A DNA stretch of 64,000 nt, taken from the NCBI RefSeq assembly GCF_002933855.1, contig NZ_BFAQ01000017.1, forward strand, positions 62,001-126,000, given 5' to 3'. The position numbers were made by a program, and so were the translations under genes. The notes beneath the pieces were generated by a model, which was not told the origin of the DNA, ran no database searches, and saw nothing but the letters and a program-made list of their open reading frames with translations. This DNA is from Vibrio penaeicida. GTDB lineage: Bacteria > Pseudomonadota > Gammaproteobacteria > Enterobacterales > Vibrionaceae. Of this stretch, positions 37,838 to 46,640 are shown piece after piece; position 1 is the first letter of the stretch; the number at the start of each line of letters is the position of its first letter.

Positions 37838-38872
37838 ATGTCGATCAATCATAAAGCTCAATCATTCGATCAGAAACCATCTACATCCGATAGTGCATCA
37901 GCCTCTCCATTATCAGAAAGCGTCTATTTTCATGGAGGGATACTGAATTCATCTTCGGGTGACAGCATCTATTTAAGGCAGTACCACACGATTGGTCGTT
38001 CAAAAGATTGCCATACGCCATTATCACGAAACGATATATCTCGAATACATGCCGTCATGTTTTGGCAAGAAAACGGTTGGTACATTCAAGATAAAAGCAC
38101 AAATGGTGTTTGGGTAAACAGTAAAAGAATCACTAAAGACCAAACCGTCGCTCTACAGAAAAACGATAAGATCGCTTTATCTTCAAAGGCTGGTGATGCT
38201 TTCACATTGGTATCGAGCGATGAACCAAGCGATATGCTGATTAATTCCAAGTCTCTTCCTTCCATTTGCTTGAATAAGCCGTTCACCAAACTCTCCAAGC
38301 AGCTTTCTCTCTACTGTGAAAATGGGATTTGGTATCTAGAAACATTGGTTGGCGACAACTGGGAAAGCACCAAAGTTTATGATGGCGACACCATTCACAT
38401 TGATGGTGGAGAATACACACTTCAAACCAACCGCATAGAAGAAAAAACCTGCCAGAACCGTCCGGTAGTGCGAACCATTGAAGATTTGACGTTCCACATA
38501 AATGTTTCCAGTGATGAAGAAGAAATTCAGTTATCGATTAATGATTCTGAACACACGGCAACCATTGGTGGGCACCGTCTATACAACCAACTCTATTTGT
38601 TCCTTTGTTTGGCTAGACAATCTAATTCTGATCGCGCGCAAGGGTATGAACCTGCTCATTGCGGATGGGTGAATTTGAATGAGCTCTCCAATTCACTCGG
38701 CATCGAACCTGAAAATACCCGAATACGCCTTCATCGATTGCGTACTCGCTTAAGAGATACAGCCAGCTTTAGCGGCATAGATGCTTGCCAAATCTTACAG
38801 CTTCAAGGAGGCGAAGTTCGTTTAAATACCGCCAACATAGACATAGTGAAAAGCGGAAAGAATGAAAGCTAA
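37838..38872 (+). CDS. FHA-domain protein with C-terminal winged-helix-like region
   Basis: 344 residues from the ATG at 37838; a TTG 84 bases upstream is in frame but less likely. A complete FHA phosphothreonine-binding domain spans about 35-125: HTIGRSKDC, NDISRIHAVMFWQ and WYIQDKSTNGVWVN carry the Gly-Arg, Ser, His and Asn-Gly residues. After a second beta-rich stretch, residues about 240-340 (FLCLARQSN ... WVNLNELSNSLGIEPENTRIRLHRLRTRLRD) resemble an OmpR/SARP-type winged helix. The layout recalls EmbR-like regulators that act under a Ser/Thr kinase, and the kinase gene follows 42 bp downstream. DNA binding is inferred. Confidence 0.75.
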   Translation: MSINHKAQSFDQKPSTSDSASASPLSESVYFHGGILNSSSGDSIYLRQYHTIGRSKDCHTPLSRNDISRIHAVMFWQENGWYIQDKSTNGVWVNSKRITKDQTVALQKNDKIALSSKAGDAFTLVSSDEPSDMLINSKSLPSICLNKPFTKLSKQLSLYCENGIWYLETLVGDNWESTKVYDGDTIHIDGGEYTLQTNRIEEKTCQNRPVVRTIEDLTFHINVSSDEEEIQLSINDSEHTATIGGHRLYNQLYLFLCLARQSNSDRAQGYEPAHCGWVNLNELSNSLGIEPENTRIRLHRLRTRLRDTASFSGIDACQILQLQGGEVRLNTANIDIVKSGKNES

Positions 38873-38914
38873 CCCACAATCGCAAATTCGAAAGCTAAGC
38901 CGATATGCCCCGTT

Positions 38915-41900
38915 ATGTTACCTAATCTAGAAATCCGGCAGGCATTGTCTGCAAAAGGGTACGAATTAGAACACAAGATTGGCGAAGGCGGTTTTGGTTC
39001 CGTCTATAAAGCCAAATATTTGAATACCGAACAAAGCGTTGCGATAAAGTTTTTGCAACTAGACACGGGGTTCAACGAACAAAAAAGACAACGAGAAATC
39101 GCGCGCTTTGATCGCGAGAGCCAGTTTGTTAGTCAATTTAGCCACCCCAATATTGTGCGGCTTTTGGATAAGGGAAGCGTCGCGACAAGCTGTATCTACA
39201 GTGTGTTTGAATATGTGGAAGGCACACCGCTGAACGAGCACCTTCATACCTACGGTGCACTTGATATCGAAAGCACCCGCTCCATCATGCTTCAGGTTTT
39301 AGATGCCCTTGTTCATGCACATCAATGTGGCGTTATCCATCGCGATATCAAGCCTTCAAATATCATGCTGTCTCACAACGGCGCCAAGCTTCATGCCAAA
39401 TTGCTCGATTTTGGCATCAGTACACAAGCGTTTGAAAATAGAACATCCAGTTACCAAACGCTCACGCTAGACCAAGAAACACTGGGCACACCAACTTATT
39501 GTGCGCCGGAACAATTACGGGGAGAAGCCGTTACCTTTAGCTCCGATCTCTATATGTGGGGCTTGGTCTTCATTGAATGCCTGACGGGCTCGCCAGCCGT
39601 AAAAGGGGGAGGCATTGCTGAGACTTACCACCAACACCTAAGCGATACGCCTATTCCTGTGCCTAAGGAGTTGTTGTCTCATCCTCTTGGGAGTTTGCTG
39701 CGGCAAGTTTTACAAAAACGAGTCAGTGAACGAACCGTAAGCGCTGAAGAAACTTACAACCAACTCGATAGTATGATCGTCAGCAATTTGGTCGGTCGAA
39801 TTCACACCAATCTCATTCAAAGCTGCCCTATTCAAAAAAACGAGTCAAGTGAAGAGATAACCGTTGCGCTAAGGCAAGATGACTCGACACACTTTCCAGC
39901 GGTCCAAGTCGATTCTTCACACAAAAAACAGATAGCTTCGCTAGCATTGCGCATTAGCGCTATAAGCATTGAGGGTAAATCGGAACACGCCGACATCATC
40001 GAGGCTGTATTCCAATCGACGCGCAATAAATGCATTGATATTGCCAAGCGATACGGTGGGTTTCACGTTGGCAACTTAAGCGATTTGTCCCTTTTCTATT
40101 TCGGCTACCCTGTTGCCAGCGACAATGACACACGATTTGCGGCGCGTACTGCACTGGAGATCATCAGCCTAGCCAATCAACAAGATTCTTACATTCGGCA
40201 GCAATACGGGTATCGATTCCAGTTTCATATAGCCATTCATAGCGATCAATATTTGGTTAGAAATAATCAAGTGCCTGATGGACTCTCGAACCATATTGTC
40301 ACTGATTTGGTGCGATTAGCAGAAGACAGAAACATTCTCTGTTCTAGCGATAGCGAAACCTTACTGCAATCTTTTTATCATTTTGAAGAGACGGCCACAG
40401 CGTCTGAAAACATAGCGCATGTCGCACTGAAGTCTGAACGAACTCTCGAAGCATTTGGGTTCCTTCGGGGTACGCGCAACCAACGTTCCATGGTTGGTCG
40501 TTCACTGGAAGTGAGCCAGCTGAAAACACTCACCACAAATCAAACAACACCTGCTATTCACCTTCAAGGAGAGGCGGGAATTGGGAAATCAAGGTTAGTT
40601 CATGAGTTTCACCAAAATCGACCCCACTTGATTTTTCAGTGCTTGCCGGAGCACAAATCCAATGCTCTGTTTCCCATTTTGGCTTTTCTCAAACACACAT
40701 TGTTCAGGCATACCCGAGATAGTGGTGAACGGCTGGCCGAGTTGATTCAGAAGGGGAAAGTAACAGGACAAAAAGACGAAATCACCACGTTGCTTTTTGC
40801 TTGGTTAAGCATAGAGTCTTCCCAAAAAAAGACGCTCTCAAACATCGACCCATCCGTACACAAATCGCTGCTGTTTGAAGGTCTCAACTGTCTTCTGCAA
40901 CAGTCAAATCCAGAGGCGACCCTTTATGTAGTTGAGGACACGCATTGGGCAGATCCAATGACGTTAGAGTTTATCCATTACCTCATCGCACAAAATGCTG
41001 GCACAGATAAAACATTGCTCATGACATCGCGTTCTCCACTTCAAGAATGTCTAGAGGAATGCGACATCACTTCGATGCAATTAGCACCTCTGCAGACACC
41101 GGATACTCACCAATTCATATCTACCCTCTTTGATGGTGCTCTGGTATCTGAAGAGGTAAACCAAGTTCTTCTCACTCGGACGGATGGCGTACCGCTTTTT
41201 ATCGAAGAGCTGGTACAAATGCTAAAGAAACACGAATTAACTCACGTCATTGATGGAAAAGTCTCTTTTAAAGATTCAGAAAAAACGCTCCAAATCCCGC
41301 TGACACTGCGAGAGTCGATTCAAAACAAAATTGATGGGCTGACCTACGCTAAGGATACACTGCAACTCGCCGCAACACTGGGGCGAGAGTTTGATTATCA
41401 GATACTCACAGAGGTGTCTTTACTAAGTCGCCTTCAAGTCCAAAACGATCTTGAAGCGCTTCTCGAAAATCAAATCATTATTCAACAAAGAAATGTAGAA
41501 GGTGATCGATACCTTTTTAAACACGCCTTAATTCAAGAAGTGAGTTACGACACCATACCAGCACAAACCCGTCCCGATATGCACTTACAAGTTGCACGCG
41601 GCATGGCTTCATTATTCGAAAAACCAGACAGATTGGTTAGCCACCAAATTGCCCTGCACTTTAATCGAGCCGAAAAACACTTTGAGGCAAGCTGGTGGTA
41701 CGAAAAAGCGGCTGAGGGCGCCTCCGCCATTTACGCCGTTGAAGACGCCATCACGTTGTACCAAGCGGCGCTGCCTCTCTGTCTCTCCTGCGACGAAACT
41801 CAGGAGCAAGCTCAGCTTAAAGTCAGGATATTGGAAGGTTATGCGTCCAACTTAGTGCTCGATGGGCAGCACACAGAGTCACGTGAGATTTTTGAAGATT

Positions 41901-42931
41901 TATCCGTTATCTATCAGATCAATCATCACCATTTAGTACTAGCCAAAACTCAGCTAGCGCAAGGAAAAACCCACGAAGTCGTCAACGAACACCAGCAAGC
42001 ATTGGACTACTACCAGAGAGCAAAAATTACGCTCCAGCAACTCGAACATTCTCCAGAACCAACTCAATCGGAATGGTGGCAAACCTGGCTGGATCTGAAA
42101 AATGCCGAATTATATGTTCAGTATTGGCTAGGAAACACCGAGAACATGCACGCTATCCACTCAGAGGTAGAGCCTATCGTGTTAGCGTTGTCGGACCATG
42201 AGCAGATATCGGCGCACTACAACAACTTACTTCTCTTTTACCTACGCACACAGCGATACGTTCTCGATAACAACCAATTGGAGATAGCACAAAAAGGATT
42301 AGAAGCAGCCAAGCTGAGTGGGCATGAACCCCTTATTGCCAATGCTCTATTTAACCGTGGTTTTTGTTTGTGCCACCTTCAAGATATCGAGCCTGCTTTG
42401 GTCTATTTGGAAGAGGCATTAAAGTACGCAGAGCGCCTGCACGATAAAGTTCTTCAAACTCGGTGTTACACCTATTTAGCCGTTGCTTATCGGTTGATGG
42501 GAAATACTCAAAAAACACGCGAGTTCGCCGCCCATTCGCTGAGCTTATCCGAGAGCGCATCAATGCACGACTACGTCGCCGCTGCTCTCGCAAACCTATC
42601 ATGGTGCAGCTATAGAGAAGGAGATATTAGCCTTTCCAATACATATCTCGATCAGTGTTTAAATATATGGAACACCCCCTCGACTCAATTCCCGTTCCTA
42701 TGGCTTTCTCACCTTCATGCAATGGCAATTTGTCTAGTCGACGACAGTGTTGCTAATGAATGCTCACCAGATATATCAATGCTAGCAACCTGCTTGTTAA
42801 ACCAGCACCAAGCACAATTACCAAGTGACATTGAAAGCTGCCTCGAAAATCTCACTCATTCCAGTAGAGATAATCGACACACATACCTTATGGAGCTGTC
42901 CGTTCTGTCTAAATCACATCAATTTATTTAA
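38915..42931 (+). CDS. Ser/Thr kinase-cyclase-like-AAA-TPR protein (TOMM kinase/cyclase type)
   Basis: 1338 residues, no membrane helix. Kinase domain about 15-275: IGEGGFGSVYKA, VAIKFLQ, VIHRDIKPSNIML, LLDFGIS, GTPTYCAPEQL, all catalytic residues intact. Residues about 345-480 match class III cyclase domains (IAKRYGGFHVGNLSDLSLFYFGYP), but the first metal-binding Asp strand is replaced (SLALRISAIS), so this part is probably inactive. A signalling ATPase follows (Walker A GEAGIGKSRLVHEF about 553; LYVVEDTHWADP about 670), then helical TPR-like repeats to the end. Length and order match the 'TOMM system kinase/cyclase fusion' family (TIGR03903) found beside RiPP cyclodehydratases, and a YcaO gene lies two genes downstream. 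Confidence 0.88.
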   Translation: MLPNLEIRQALSAKGYELEHKIGEGGFGSVYKAKYLNTEQSVAIKFLQLDTGFNEQKRQREIARFDRESQFVSQFSHPNIVRLLDKGSVATSCIYSVFEYVEGTPLNEHLHTYGALDIESTRSIMLQVLDALVHAHQCGVIHRDIKPSNIMLSHNGAKLHAKLLDFGISTQAFENRTSSYQTLTLDQETLGTPTYCAPEQLRGEAVTFSSDLYMWGLVFIECLTGSPAVKGGGIAETYHQHLSDTPIPVPKELLSHPLGSLLRQVLQKRVSERTVSAEETYNQLDSMIVSNLVGRIHTNLIQSCPIQKNESSEEITVALRQDDSTHFPAVQVDSSHKKQIASLALRISAISIEGKSEHADIIEAVFQSTRNKCIDIAKRYGGFHVGNLSDLSLFYFGYPVASDNDTRFAARTALEIISLANQQDSYIRQQYGYRFQFHIAIHSDQYLVRNNQVPDGLSNHIVTDLVRLAEDRNILCSSDSETLLQSFYHFEETATASENIAHVALKSERTLEAFGFLRGTRNQRSMVGRSLEVSQLKTLTTNQTTPAIHLQGEAGIGKSRLVHEFHQNRPHLIFQCLPEHKSNALFPILAFLKHTLFRHTRDSGERLAELIQKGKVTGQKDEITTLLFAWLSIESSQKKTLSNIDPSVHKSLLFEGLNCLLQQSNPEATLYVVEDTHWADPMTLEFIHYLIAQNAGTDKTLLMTSRSPLQECLEECDITSMQLAPLQTPDTHQFISTLFDGALVSEEVNQVLLTRTDGVPLFIEELVQMLKKHELTHVIDGKVSFKDSEKTLQIPLTLRESIQNKIDGLTYAKDTLQLAATLGREFDYQILTEVSLLSRLQVQNDLEALLENQIIIQQRNVEGDRYLFKHALIQEVSYDTIPAQTRPDMHLQVARGMASLFEKPDRLVSHQIALHFNRAEKHFEASWWYEKAAEGASAIYAVEDAITLYQAALPLCLSCDETQEQAQLKVRILEGYASNLVLDGQHTESREIFEDLSVIYQINHHHLVLAKTQLAQGKTHEVVNEHQQALDYYQRAKITLQQLEHSPEPTQSEWWQTWLDLKNAELYVQYWLGNTENMHAIHSEVEPIVLALSDHEQISAHYNNLLLFYLRTQRYVLDNNQLEIAQKGLEAAKLSGHEPLIANALFNRGFCLCHLQDIEPALVYLEEALKYAERLHDKVLQTRCYTYLAVAYRLMGNTQKTREFAAHSLSLSESASMHDYVAAALANLSWCSYREGDISLSNTYLDQCLNIWNTPSTQFPFLWLSHLHAMAICLVDDSVANECSPDISMLATCLLNQHQAQLPSDIESCLENLTHSSRDNRHTYLMELSVLSKSHQFI

Positions 42932-42949
42932 GTAGTAAAAGGAAACACT

Positions 42950-43681
42950 ATGTCAGATACACCAGAAAAAACCGCCATCGAGTCCATGAATGATATTTTC
43001 ATATTGCGCGCTAATGGAAAGATTGCGCACCTTGAATACGAGGATTACGCCAATGAAAGCGTAATCATTGAGTCAATCACTCGAAATGCAGACAAAAGAA
43101 AGTACTTCTTTACAGATGATAAAAACGGCAGCTTTCCACTCAACTTAGCCGGTCCTAACGTGACCAAAGTCATTGATTGGAATTTAGAAAATCAACCTAG
43201 CTCACACCCACAAAAAAAACCTGGGTACTTTATTGACCTCCGCCGTATCACACTGAATCGCCTAGATTTGTTAAACTTAAAGCCCGATAGCAAATTAAAG
43301 CGAGACAAGCCGCTAACAAGTGACGCGCGTGACGGTTTACAAGAAGTGCCAGAAAACAGACTGTATCAATTGGGGCAAAACCCTGATGAAGACAACCTTT
43401 ACATCGCATTTTATAAACACCCTGCCAAGGTGCGCTCACCTAACAATGCCTACGGCTATTGCATCAGTTATATTCCAGCAAGTGTCTTAGATGAATATGA
43501 AATTTCTGACAATAAGATTGCCAGCTTAGAAGACACTAAGTCGCTCTTAGAATTTTATTATGGGCAAACTTGTGTCCAGTCTGGCGCAATGAACCCTGAC
43601 GATTTTGAAAGTAGTCAGTATCTTAGAGGTGGTTCCGCTGCGGCTTGCTATGTTGCAAACCTTAGAACATTCAAGTCCTGA
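42950..43681 (+). CDS. unknown protein between kinase and YcaO
   Basis: 243 residues, no signal peptide or membrane helix, mixed alpha/beta with many charged residues (for example SIMRNADKRK-like basic stretches and EVPENRLYQLGQNPDEDNL). It has 18 bp to the kinase stop with a GGAAA ribosome-binding site, and 15 bp to the YcaO start, so it belongs to the operon. I do not recognise the family. It might be a kinase target, a leader-binding protein or the substrate itself; the tail QYLRGGSAAACYVANLRTF contains a Gly/Ala/Cys-rich stretch that could be looked at as a modification site. Confidence 0.75.
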   Translation: MSDTPEKTAIESMNDIFILRANGKIAHLEYEDYANESVIIESITRNADKRKYFFTDDKNGSFPLNLAGPNVTKVIDWNLENQPSSHPQKKPGYFIDLRRITLNRLDLLNLKPDSKLKRDKPLTSDARDGLQEVPENRLYQLGQNPDEDNLYIAFYKHPAKVRSPNNAYGYCISYIPASVLDEYEISDNKIASLEDTKSLLEFYYGQTCVQSGAMNPDDFESSQYLRGGSAAACYVANLRTFKS

Positions 43682-43696
43682 TTGAGTGGCTGATTC

Positions 43697-44920
43697 ATGA
43701 AAACATATCGGATTGGCACTCACCGTACCGTCAGTCCCGAGCAAACATTGGAGCGGATTCGTCCGCTCTTCTCTGCTATGGGCATTACCCGACTTGCCAA
43801 TGTTACCGGGCTGGATGACATCGGTATTCCTGTTGTCACCGCTTGTCGACCCAATGCAAAAGCCGTCGCCGTATCTCAAGGCAAAGGCGTTTCACTGGCA
43901 GCCGCAAAAACGTCTGCAGCGATGGAAGCGATAGAGACTTACCACGCTGAAAACATAAATCTTCCCGTTCATTTTACCAGCTATAACGAATTGACTAAGA
44001 GCAATGAAGTGGTGGACATCCGCACTCTACCCAAAATGGACGTGAGTTCGTTTTGCCCAGATTCTAGGCGGGTTTGGATTCAAGGCGGACAGATTCAATC
44101 AAAGCGAGCTCAATTTGTTCCCTACGATCTGGTGCATTGCGATTTTACTCTCCCATTACCGCAAGGAAGTGGCTGTTTTCAGCTCAGTACTAATGGGCTG
44201 GCATCTGGAAATACCATTGAAGAAGCCACCTGCCACGCGCTTTGTGAAGTGATTGAGCGCGATGCACTCGCCTTATGGTCTCTGTTACCCAAAACGCATC
44301 AAGCAAAAAAGAAAGTCGATACCTCGACCATTAATGACCCAACCATTCGAGCGCTTTTAGAGCAAATCGATCAAGCAGGTGTCATGATCGGTGTTTGGGA
44401 CGTGACGTCCAACATTGGCACACCCACCTTCTTTTGTATGATCATCAACGAACATGAAAATCAATATCGTCCCCTTTACGCTATATCAGGCTCAGGAACA
44501 CACCCTGACAAACACGTCGCCATCATGCGAGCCATAACCGAAGCCATTCAATCCCGTTTAACCCTAATTTCAGGGTCACGCGATGACATCAGCTTGAACA
44601 AATACGAGTCTCGACAACAACTCGAAAAACAGCGCTATATTCGCGACGAAATAATGAGTGCGCCTTCATATATCAACTTTGACACCATTGATAGCTGGGA
44701 CAACGATACGCTCGAAGAGGATTTGGTTTTACTCTGTGCTCAGTTGGAGCAACAAGCCCTCCCTAACCCCATTGCTGTCGATCTCACCAAACCAGAATTT
44801 GAAATCCCAGTGGTTCGTGTTATTGCCCCCGGTCTTGAAGGGCTGCACGAGGTACCGGGGTATGTATTTGGCCTGCGGGGGCAACGCGTTATGCAAGAAT
44901 TCAAAGGGCAAACACCATGA
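43697..44920 (+). CDS. YcaO-family peptide backbone-modifying enzyme
   Basis: 407 residues of the YcaO fold. ATP/Mg sites are visible: SAAMEAIETYHAEN (about 74-87), NTIEEATCHALCEVIERDALALW (split E...ExxER motif, about 172-194) and AITEAIQSRLTLISGSRDD (QxxR, about 280-297). YcaO enzymes use ATP to phosphorylate peptide backbone amides; with TfuA partners they install thioamides, with E1-like partners azolines. No E1-like partner gene is present and TfuA follows directly with a 4-bp overlap. The C-terminus (FGLRGQRVMQEFKGQ) lacks the PxPxP tail of azoline-forming enzymes, again favouring thioamidation. Confidence 0.92.
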   Translation: MKTYRIGTHRTVSPEQTLERIRPLFSAMGITRLANVTGLDDIGIPVVTACRPNAKAVAVSQGKGVSLAAAKTSAAMEAIETYHAENINLPVHFTSYNELTKSNEVVDIRTLPKMDVSSFCPDSRRVWIQGGQIQSKRAQFVPYDLVHCDFTLPLPQGSGCFQLSTNGLASGNTIEEATCHALCEVIERDALALWSLLPKTHQAKKKVDTSTINDPTIRALLEQIDQAGVMIGVWDVTSNIGTPTFFCMIINEHENQYRPLYAISGSGTHPDKHVAIMRAITEAIQSRLTLISGSRDDISLNKYESRQQLEKQRYIRDEIMSAPSYINFDTIDSWDNDTLEEDLVLLCAQLEQQALPNPIAVDLTKPEFEIPVVRVIAPGLEGLHEVPGYVFGLRGQRVMQEFKGQTP

Positions 44921-46002
44921 GCATCATTGTATTTTCGGGACCTTCCATCTCTATAGATGACATCAAACATCACCTTCCAGATGCCGATATTAGACCGCCA
45001 GCAAAACAAGGGGATATTTATATCGCCGTTCAGGAAGAACCTAAGATTATCGCTTTGATCGATGGTTTTTTTGAGCGTGTACCTGCGGTGTGGCACAAAG
45101 AAATTTTATATGCGATGTCTCGAGGTATTCACGTTTATGGCAGCTCAAGTATGGGGGCATTAAGGGCAGCAGAACTGGATTCTTTTGGCATGGTGGGTAT
45201 AGGTGAAATCTATCAGCAGTTTACTTCCGGTAAACTAGAAGACGATGATGAAGTCGCGCTCATCCACGCACCGGCTCATTTGGGGTATCAACCAATATCC
45301 AGAGCCATGGTCGATTTGCGTAACGATTTATCTCGAACCACTGAGCGTAACCTGATCTCCACATCGCTGGCTACTTGCATAGAGCACGATTTAAAAGCCT
45401 TATGGTATCCCAACCGAACTCTTGAAGCTTTGTACGAATTCGCTAAACCTTACCTTTCTCAAGAAGAGTTGAATTCGCTCACCCTGTTCTTAGGTCGTAA
45501 CCCACCTTCGCTGAAAAACAAAGATGCCGTCGCACTGATTCAAATCATTGCATCCGTTGATCTGGCTGCGCTTCCCGCCAAAGTAGTCGACTTTGCCTTT
45601 AATGAAAACGATGCATGGCAAACTCTTATCATCAATGTTGAGCGAGAAAAACAGGCTGAGGCCGTCAAAACTTTTGATATTCATCGGTCGCTGCAAAACG
45701 AGTCAGAATGGATCAGTAGATTAAGGGCTGGCGCACTGGCGCACGCTGAACAAAATAGTATTGATGAAACACCTTGGATCCGCACGGCATTTCTCAGGAT
45801 CGCCACTAAGTGGCAGTGCTTAAAAGAGGACGGACAACCTGACTTTCAAAAGGTGAGCCAAGCCATCCATTCCACAGATATGACTGTTGTACAATTTGAT
45901 CAGTGGATAGTGAGAGAGGCTCGTTTACTTGCTTATATCCAACAAACGAAAATCAGTGAGGAACAAAAACAAGACACTTTATTTGAAGCTTATATAAATT
46001 AG
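44917..46002 (+). CDS. TfuA-like protein, YcaO partner
   Basis: 361 residues. The N-terminal TfuA core is clear: IIVFSGPSIS, ADIRPPAKQGDIYIAV, VPAVWHKEILYAMSRG, YGSSSMGALRAAEL and LEDDDEVALIHAP (about 1-125). The remaining 230 residues are helical and less conserved. TfuA proteins are thought to recruit or carry the sulfur donor in YcaO-dependent thioamide formation (methyl-coenzyme M reductase, thioviridamide-type RiPPs). Translationally coupled to the YcaO gene by an ATGA overlap and last in this operon, before the hairpin at 46031. Confidence 0.92.
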   Translation: MSIIVFSGPSISIDDIKHHLPDADIRPPAKQGDIYIAVQEEPKIIALIDGFFERVPAVWHKEILYAMSRGIHVYGSSSMGALRAAELDSFGMVGIGEIYQQFTSGKLEDDDEVALIHAPAHLGYQPISRAMVDLRNDLSRTTERNLISTSLATCIEHDLKALWYPNRTLEALYEFAKPYLSQEELNSLTLFLGRNPPSLKNKDAVALIQIIASVDLAALPAKVVDFAFNENDAWQTLIINVEREKQAEAVKTFDIHRSLQNESEWISRLRAGALAHAEQNSIDETPWIRTAFLRIATKWQCLKEDGQPDFQKVSQAIHSTDMTVVQFDQWIVREARLLAYIQQTKISEEQKQDTLFEAYIN

Positions 46003-46030
46003 TTCCGACTAGATCTGACACTTCAACTCG

Positions 46031-46066
46031 CCTCACGTATTCTTATGGCTGGTCTACGTGAGTTTT
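46031..46066 (+). terminator. terminator of the kinase-YcaO-TfuA operon
   Basis: CTCACGTA / TACGTGAG stem with a 17-19 base loop followed by TTTTC. Nearly the same hairpin recurs at 48391-48426. Confidence 0.7.
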
Positions 46067-46159
46067 CAATGATATTAATCTGAAACTCAATCTTCTGTTG
46101 TACAACATGTCAGTGTTTCCCCCTATTTTTACTCACCTATGTCTTCAATGCCCCTGTAA

Positions 46160-46204
46160 GTGTAACCCCGCGTAATCGCCATCCAGTTTATGAATACATA
46201 TTAT
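46160..46204 (+). promoter_or_regulatory. shared island promoter motif, copy A
   Basis: GTGTAACCCCGCGTAATCG starts at 46160: a tandem GTGTAA / GCGTAA pair with 10-bp periodicity, with a third GTAA 6 bp upstream. A -10-like TATTAT lies at 46199-46204, 39 bp after the motif start. It has no good -35 hexamer, which fits an activator-dependent promoter. It faces the 115-residue protein gene 436 bp away. Confidence 0.6.
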
Positions 46205-46640
46205 CCCTCTCGAAGACAATATTCTTCGAAGATTACTGACAACAATGGGAGTCAAAGCGACTGTTTATGTTAGAAGCCAAGCTCTTTGGACAATTTGGGG
46301 TCACTGCTAATTAATTGAACTTACTTCGGTAATAATTTCAAGGTCAGCCAAACCCCACCTAAGACCTTCCAACAAGGAAGTTCTATACCAATTAAGCTCC
46401 ATCCAGTTAACTACAGCAACTGCATGAGTTATCAGGTGTAATGCCTTTATCTACGATTAGACTCTTGGGGATACCTCTGGAGCAAGCGTTTTAAGAAAAG
46501 TAATCACGGAGAATAAAAAGGAAAATCATAAACTTTTGCAGAAATTGTCTGGTTTAGCAGAATGAGTATTCCGCTTAAATAAAAATGGGCTAAGTTTTTG
46601 TTATTTACAAACATATTGAATAAAACTAGAGGAAATAAAA
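46205..46640 (+). other. long untranslated leader or spacer
   Basis: 436 bp between promoter copy A and the 115-residue protein gene. A small hairpin (CGAAGACAATATTCTTCG) begins at 46210. Only very short open frames (17-27 codons) without convincing ribosome-binding sites were seen. The other three motif copies lie only 63-86 bp from their genes, so this leader is exceptional. Confidence 0.5.

Noticed and set aside
37838..42931. Type VI secretion signalling pair (FHA + Ser/Thr kinase)
   Set aside because: No T6SS structural gene is present, the kinase has no membrane helix, and its cyclase/AAA/TPR layout and YcaO neighbours fit the TOMM-associated family.
46190..46273. 27-codon frame ending in a Cys-Leu-Cys, considered as a RiPP precursor
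   Set aside because: It starts upstream of, and spans, the -10-like box of promoter copy A, so that transcript would not contain its start; there is no ribosome-binding site.
46245..46310. 21-codon frame ending Gly-His-Cys, also considered as a precursor peptide
   Set aside because: No ribosome-binding site and no leader/core character beyond chance; kept only as part of the leader to be tested.
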